Below, one piece after another: positions 58,086 to 64,000 of a stretch of 64,000 bases of DNA (position 1 is its first letter; every line of letters begins with the position of its first letter). Position numbers and translations under genes: made by a program. The stretch comes from Pseudoneurospora amorphoporcata (lineage: Eukaryota; Ascomycota; Sordariomycetes; Sordariales; Sordariaceae), in assembly GCA_033297205.1 (NCBI GenBank), contig MU859111.1, positions 62,001-126,000 on the forward strand. Direction: 5' to 3'. Below the pieces are notes generated by a model. That model had not been told where the DNA came from. It made no database searches and saw nothing but the letters and a program-made list of their open reading frames with translations.

Positions 58086-59514
58086 ATGGTCAAGGAAACA
58101 AAGCTCTACGAGACTCTTGGAGTAAGTCCCGCTGCTCACCGACATCGCCAGCCTGACAGAAGGAGGCGTCTAACGTGCAGAAATAGGTCAGCCCAGATGC
58201 CACTGAGGCGCAATTGAAGAAGGCATACAAGACCGGTGCCCTCAAGTACCACCCAGGTATGTCCCGTCATCCTTGCGACTTGCGCAACCGAATGGCTTGC
58301 TGACAGCCGACCCTACAGACAAGAACGCCAACAACCCGGCTGCCGAGCAGAAGTTCAAGGAGATCTCTCACGCATACGAAATCCTTTCCGACTCCCAAAA
58401 ACGCGCCGTCTACGATCAGTATGGCGAGGCTGGTCTTGAGGGTGGTGCCGGTGCCGGTGGCGGCATGGCTGCCGAGGACCTGTTCGCTCAGTTCTTCGGT
58501 GGCGGCGGCTTCGGCGGCGGCCTCGGTGGTATGTTCGGCGGTATGAACCAACAGCGCGCGCCCGCGAAGGCCAAGACTATTCATCACACCCATCACGTTT
58601 CGCTCGAGGACATTTACCGCGGAAAGATCTCTAAGCTGGCCCTTCAGCGCTCTATTCTCTGCCCCAAGTGCGACGGTCGTGGCGGCAAGGAGGGTTCCGT
58701 CAGGCGGTGTGCTGGCTGCGACGGCCAGGGTACCAAGATCATGATGAGGCAAATGGGTCCTATGATCCAGCGCTTCCAGACTGTCTGCCCTGACTGCAAT
58801 GGCGAAGGCGAGATGATTAAGGAGAAGGATCGCTGCAAGCAGTGCAACGGCAAGAAGACCGTCGTCGATCGCAAGGTCCTCCACGTCCACGTCGACCGTG
58901 GTGTTAAGAGCGGTACCAAGGTCGAGTTCCGCGGTGAGGGTGACCAAGCACCTGGTATTCTCCCCGGCGACGTTGTTTTCGTCATCGAGCAGAAGCCTCA
59001 CCCCCGCTTCACCCGTCAGGAGGACGACCTCCTTTACAAGTGCGAGATCGATCTCGTTACCGCCCTTGCCGGTGGTACCATTTTCATCGAGCATCTCGAT
59101 GAGCGCTGGTTGAGCGTCGACATTCTTCCCGGCGAGGCCATTGCGCCCAGTAAGTATTCTTCTGTCCCACTACGTCATGTATAAGCTAGCGCTAACCGTG
59201 AAATAGACGCCGTCAAGATGATCCGTGGCCAGGGCATGCCCTCCTACCGCCATCACGACTACGGTAACATGTTTATCCAGTTTACCGTCAAGTTCCCCGA
59301 AAAGGGCTGGACTGAGGATCCCGCTGCTTTCGAGGCTCTTCGCAAATACCTCCCGGCTCCTGCTGTGCTCAACGTACCTCCCCAGGAGGCTATGACCGAG
59401 CCCGCGGATCTCGAGGACGTCGAGGGCAACGGAGCCGGCCGTGGCTTCTCCAACAGTCCCATGGAGGAGGATGACGAGCCCCAGGCGGAGCGCGTCCAGT
59501 GCGCCTCGCAGTAA
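58086..59514 (+). CDS. mas5: Class I J-domain chaperone, Ydj1/Mas5 type, with CaaX box
   Basis: Exons 58086-58121, 58187-58256, 58319-59149 and 59207-59514 give 414 residues, the size of yeast Ydj1. The joins restore YETLGVSPDATEAQLKKAY and the HPD motif (residues 34-36), which stimulates Hsp70 ATPase. A Gly/Phe-rich region (about 73-105) is followed by the zinc domain with four CxxCxGxG-like units: CPKCDGRG, CAGCDGQG, CPDCNGEG and CKQCNGKK. Two substrate-binding beta domains and a dimerisation region follow. The protein ends CASQ, a farnesylation CaaX box as in Ydj1, so it should act on the cytosolic face of ER and mitochondria, delivering clients and precursors to Hsp70. The symbol follows the fungal naming of this orthologue. 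Confidence 0.96.
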
Positions 59515-60760
59515 GCGAGCTAAACGGGCTGGGAAGCAGTACCAACCTTATCCATAATTCGACGATAAATTGCGGAACAAACGACGGTCCAACAACACGT
59601 GCCATGCACTGCCGTTGTTTTAAAACTCGTCGCTGTGGGGGCTGGATGATTTGCAACGATACTAAATCATTTGGTTGCCTCCTGTTCCCATGATCACCCT
59701 TACGAAGCAAATATACCCGATTACTCGACCATTTGTCGAGTTTTGCACATTTGACGAGGCTCGATATTTCAGGGGCCGACAAAACGAAGAGCTGGAGAAA
59801 GGAAACAAAAAGGGGGTATGATGCAGGGTGAAAACCGGTAATACCTACAAGTGCGATCAAGTCGGCGCGGGCGGAAGGGATACGATCACACTTTTCATCC
59901 ACGGAGCATCCGGACTGTCACTATCTGACATGGTTAATGGTGGAAGAAGAGGGTTCAATATCAATCTTGATGTTCCTCTTATTTCATCTTCGTTTCATGA
60001 CATGGTGGACTTTTATTACTGTCGACGTCAAAATATATCGACACCCGGTCTTACTGGCAGGCGTTCTAGAGAGAGGATATCGGACTGATAGAAGGGAAGG
60101 ATGAATGGGAGCATGAATATGGCATCGCCATCTCTTTCCAGGCTGGTTGCTTTTTCTTCTCCCGGACACAGGAAAGGGCATGTAGTATGGAAGGAAACAG
60201 GGAGGAAGAAGGACTGCTCGATACGCGCTTACGCTACGCGTATCAACCTAACGGATTGCTGTTCGCCTGGATCTAAGAAGAAAAGGGAGAAGGGAGCAGG
60301 GCTTTTCCTTGGAATTGTTAGCGAAATGATTATGAGGATTTCTGAATAGCATATTCCGCTTCATTGGTGAATCTGCGTTTGTTTTCTGTGACTATGACAA
60401 TGCCTCATGGAGAGAAGTGTCTTGCTAAGTAATTCAGACCCGAATGAATCCTGCCCGTGCGTGGGTACATGCTTTTTATCACTACTTAAATCATCAATCA
60501 ACTCTTCTCGCTCGAATACCACCTACACGTCGTCCGCTAAACCTATACCGTTAAGCCTTCCTTCCCTGACTAATTGTGATCGTCTCAAATGGGTCAAGAA
60601 CATCCCGAACGTTCTCACAACCCCACATGTTTATCAACCACCCCTCCTACTATGTACACAATATTCACTCCTCATTCTCTCAACTAGCTCACGTTGGTAG
60701 ACCATCTTTGACTAGAGATTAACGACATCGTCAACCTCGTCCAAGGGAGCCCGTATAACA
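59515..60760. other. Intergenic region between the J-protein and dehydrogenase-like genes
   Basis: About 1.2 kb of 3' flank and promoter sequence between two plus-strand genes. Only short, unconvincing frames are present. No gene is supported. Confidence 0.4.
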
Positions 60761-62098
60761 ATGTCCGGAAACACAGAGACAAAGGGGCAGCAGCCCCGAG
60801 CCAAAATCGGCATCATCTCAATGGGCGACATGGGCAGCGCCCTCGCCAGTCTTCTCATCGTGAATGGCTACGCTGTTGCTACTAACTGCACCGGGAGAAG
60901 GTATGAAATAGCCCAACTTTGACTTCTTCACATACTCATAAACAACCGCCGATACGTAAACTAACACCAAATACGTTGCTTAACTAGCCAAGACACAATC
61001 GACCGCGCCACCACCGTCGGCGCCGAGCTCCTCTCGACCGATGAAGCCCTCATCACCCAATGCGACGTGATCCTCTCCATCGTCCCGCCCGCCCAAGCCG
61101 CTGCCACAGCTGAACGCATCATCACCGCTTTCAGAAATGTTTCATCCGGACCCGATGCTCGGTCAACACCGCTCTACTTCGCCGACATGAACGCCATCGC
61201 TCCTTCCACCGTCCGGTCCATCGCAGCCAGTTTCACCGCCGCCGGCCTCGACCCGGACCGGGACGTCCGCTTTGTGGACAGCTGTATCCTCGGCGGTCCT
61301 CCTTCGAGGAAACAGCAGCCTGTGGCCAGCAGCACGAACTTGGGTCCTTCAACAACCGGCCCGGTCACTCAGATTGCTTCTTCCTCATCAACTAGTTTTA
61401 AGCCGGCGTTCCCCCGGGAAGATATCCTCCACGACCCCTCAACCGGCTGGTCCTGCCCCTTACTCCCTACCTCGGGCCCTTGGTCCTTTACGGACCCTTC
61501 CACTTTCCCTTACCCTTACGGCCAACATTTCGCTCAAGTCTTGCACATCGAACATATGCTCCCCGATCCTGACCCAAATTCTCCATCCACTGCTGAGAAG
61601 AAACAGACGTCAGAGATAGGCCAAGCCTCCGCCCTCAAAAACGTCTACGCCGCTCTAGCAAAGGGTTTCGCTGCGCTCTCCCTCCTCTCCTTATCTACCG
61701 CTTCCTCCCTCAGGATCCTCCCCTCCTTTCTTTCCTCTCTCGAACGAATGGCGCCCTCGCGGTTACAGACCATGACGCGGTATGTTACGACATTACCGCC
61801 TAAAGCGTACAGGTGGGTGCGGGAGATGGAGGAGATTAGCAAGACGTTTACGGACGAGGAGGAGGTGGGGTGGGATAAGGAGAAAGAGGATGTGTTCAGG
61901 ATGGTGGCGGGGGTGTTCAAGTTTGTTGCGGACGAGACGGTGTTGGGGGAGGAAAAGGTGGGGAAGAGGAAGAGGGGGTTGGATTTGGAGGATGTATGTG
62001 AGGCATTGGGGGAGGGGTTGGAGGAGAGGAGGAAGAGGAGGAAGAGGAGGAAGGATGGGGAAGGGGAGGGGGAGGAAGGAAAGGGGGTCGAGAAGTGA
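60761..62098 (+). CDS. 6-phosphogluconate dehydrogenase-like protein with DUF1932 C-terminus
   Basis: Exon 1 (60761-60900) and exon 2 (60988-62098), joined over an 87-nt intron (GTATGA...TTAACTAG), give 416 residues. The N-terminal Rossmann fold begins AKIGIISMGDMGSALASLL, a variant of GxGxMG, and the join gives TGRSQDTIDRA. VILSIVPPAQAAATAERI and YFADMNAIAPSTVRSIA match the NAD-binding domain of the beta-hydroxyacid dehydrogenase superfamily. The C-terminal SALKNVYAALAKGFAALSLLS is the DUF1932-type helical domain. The substrate is unknown. A loop (about 107-150) is Ser/Thr-rich, and the last 40 residues are a charged Lys/Arg/Glu/Gly tail encoded by an almost pure purine stretch, unusual for the family. 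Confidence 0.85.
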
Positions 62099-62344
62099 TG
62101 TGGTGACGTTTTCAACCACCACTTTGAGAGATGAAATAGTATTTTCGTGCTGCCCAGATTCTATGCGCTAGAGAAAGGATCGATTCATGCTATAAATGCG
62201 TACCAAAGGAAAAGAAAGTAGTGAGAACCCGTAATCGTCTAAAAAAGGGCTGGATCAAACTCCTGCAAACCCATATCCCAATCTCATAAGCACCGCCTCC
62301 TCTTGCGCTTCCCAATATCTCAGCCGCTGAGCCAAATCTTCTCT

Positions 62345-64000
62345 TCACTCGATACCCATATCGATGTCATCCTCAGCAGGACCACTGGCGGCAGTCCCGT
62401 TGGAGGCTTCAGCCGCAGGAGCAGCATTGTTCTCCTGGTTCGCACTACCGCCACCAAAGTAGTCCTCCATCTCCGCATCCAACTCTTCCTGGGTCTTTTT
62501 AGGGCGTCCATTACGGGTACGCTCGCCATCCTGGGACTTCTCACCGCCTCTTCCACCGCGTCCACCACGTCCACCACCTTCCCTGCGGGCACCCGGACGA
62601 CGACCACCTTCACGGCCACCTTCACGACGAGGTAGCGGACTGCGCGAGCGGCCACGACCGGAACCACCAGGACGATATCTGTCAATTCCTTTGCGGGCAG
62701 CCTCCTCATCCAACTCACGGTCGCGGCGCGAGGGTGAGATCGAGCGGGATCGGCCTCCGGGGATAGTGATACGCTCGGCAAGGGGGCGAGGGTTGATAGC
62801 GGTCTCGAAGGGGTTACGGCGGGGGCCGCTGGGCATGAGAGTGAGGCGGATAGGCTGGCCTAAATTGCTGTTAGATATGCTGAGTCCAAGAATTCAGGGA
62901 TTTAGGGTGACATACCGGCAGCGTTGGCTCCGTCGTACTCGCGAATGGCCCGACTGGCATCCTGAGGAGACTCGTAGGTGACAAACGCAGTTCCTTCCGA
63001 GCGACCGGCGCGATCGTACTTCATGTCAAGCTTGACGAGGGGTCCAATCCGCGAGAAGAGTCCCTAAGTCTGTGGTGAGTATGGCGAACCATGTTGAACG
63101 TCCCCAGCTTAATGCGATGCTTACTTCGAGGTCCTCCTGGGTCAACTCGTAGTGGATGTTGTCGACGCGGATCTTGCTTCCTCTAGAATCGCTGCTAGGA
63201 TGTTAGTACACAGATATGGTCCGAAGGAGCCTAGGATATGTCTCCTACCTAAAGGACTCCGGAGATTGTCTTCTTCTGGGGGCACGACGGCGGTCTGAAG
63301 GGAGACCAGTCAGCTAAGCCTTCCAGGACCCCATGTTATTGTCTCGGCTAGATCGTACCATTGTCTTCGAACTTGTCATGAACCCATTCGCTGCGAGAAC
63401 CATGTCAGTGCCTTGGTTTCTAATAATGTTGCGGTTGTATACGTACGAGTCTAGGTTTCTTGGTGCGTCATCTCTGAACGACTGTCCCGCCCAACAAGTC
63501 GGGAGCTGTTAGCTGGGAATTTCAAACCACATTACGCCGGCTTCCTCCTCGGTCGCGATTCGAGGCATCGAGCACAAGTCGGGTTGAGTGGCTGCGTTCG
63601 ATATCTGAAGGTAACCGGACGGAGAAAGAGCGGAGCGTAAAGTCTAAAGGGGAAGAGGAGAGGATTCAACCTGTGAACGAGTAGTCAAGTTATCGTCAGT
63701 AAAGCTGCCAATTGTAATAAAAGAATGTCTTCTGGCTGAAGTGAGATTGAAGACCAGTTCTCCTTGTAGGCAGCATACCTTTCTGACGCCATCGCGCGGG
63801 TAATCATTTCTGTCGCGTCGCTGGCGGTTGTCGCCGCCATTGCCCCGGTTGCCTCTACCACGAGAGCCTGAGCCCCGGCCGGCACTCTGTAGCAAGCATT
63901 ACATGTCAGCGTCCATTGGCAAAGTCTCCATCGCCCAAGTCAATTGACAGACGTGGAAAGAGCAAAGTGGGTATTGCGTACAGGCTTGCGCTCGGCGAGG
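62345..64000 (-). CDS. yra1: Yra1/Aly-type mRNA export adaptor, 5' end beyond the window
   Basis: Eight exons are visible: (beyond 64000)-63982, 63886-63779, 63481-63447, 63390-63359, 63294-63249, 63191-63125, 63063-62916 and 62859-62345. The seven complete ones sum to 951 nt, in frame. The protein runs from LAERKP through an RGG-like region (SAGRGSGSRGRGNRG), EWVHDKFEDNDRRR and an RRM (SKIRVDNIHYELTQEDLEGLFSRIG to QPIRLTLMPSG; RNP motifs IRVDNI and GTAFVTY). A second Arg/Gly-rich region follows, then a C-terminal KKTQEELDAEMEDYF, the UAP56/Sub2-binding motif found at the ends of Yra1/ALY proteins. The protein couples mRNA packaging to export through Sub2 and Mex67. The missing start presumably carries the N-terminal copy of that motif. 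The second visible intron is 297 nt, the others 56-95. Confidence 0.92.

Overview
The window is nuclear DNA of a filamentous ascomycete. Almost every gene carries short introns with GTAAGT/GTATGT-type donors, CTAAC-like branch sites and YAG acceptors. Coding regions are GC-rich at third positions and the proteins are fungal families (vacuolar alpha-mannosidase Ams1, Shr3, Snt2, Trm82, DUF3176, DUF202). Intergenic spacing and protein features fit Sordariales (Neurospora/Sordaria-like). That assignment is by family resemblance, not by a search. No transposon, rRNA, convincing tRNA or CRISPR array was seen.

Layout: 2-979 (+) end of a DUF3176 membrane protein; 3350-6083 (-) CLIP-170-like CAP-Gly microtubule protein; 8411-9861 (-) DUF202 membrane protein with an unresolved middle; 10812-11937 (+) pyridoxal reductase-type aldo-keto reductase; 12771-13586 (+) Shr3-like ER chaperone; 14701-18028 (-) alpha-mannosidase Ams1; 20774-22150 (-) acidic orphan with a cysteine 11-mer repeat; 25105-29105 (+) mitochondrial MutS homologue Msh1; 29645-30706 (-) ribosomal stalk protein P0; 31341-33102 (+) Trm82; 33303-35636 (-) BTB protein; 38333-41615 (-) POLQ/HELQ-type helicase; a 7-kb stretch without recognisable genes; 48623-54862 (+) Snt2 chromatin reader; 55600-56178 (-) a decayed cytosine deaminase; 58086-59514 (+) farnesylated class I J-protein (Ydj1/Mas5 type); 60761-62098 (+) 6-phosphogluconate-dehydrogenase-like protein; 62345 to the window end (-) Yra1/Aly-type mRNA export adaptor, 5' end cut by the edge.

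Exon joins were worked out by hand. For all complete multi-exon models except DUF202 the exon lengths sum to a multiple of three and the joined protein matches the family. The genes are mostly unrelated housekeeping functions, with no sign of a co-regulated cluster. P0 and Trm82, two translation-related genes, are divergent over 0.63 kb. The observations most worth a second look are the cytosine deaminase pseudogene that lost its zinc-binding HxE segment, the four-fold motif repeat in the Msh1 N-terminus, the Cys-containing 11-residue repeat in the orphan, the stop-free 51-nt intron and unusual 540-nt intron of snt2, the 7-nt last coding exon of P0, and the long gene-free region.
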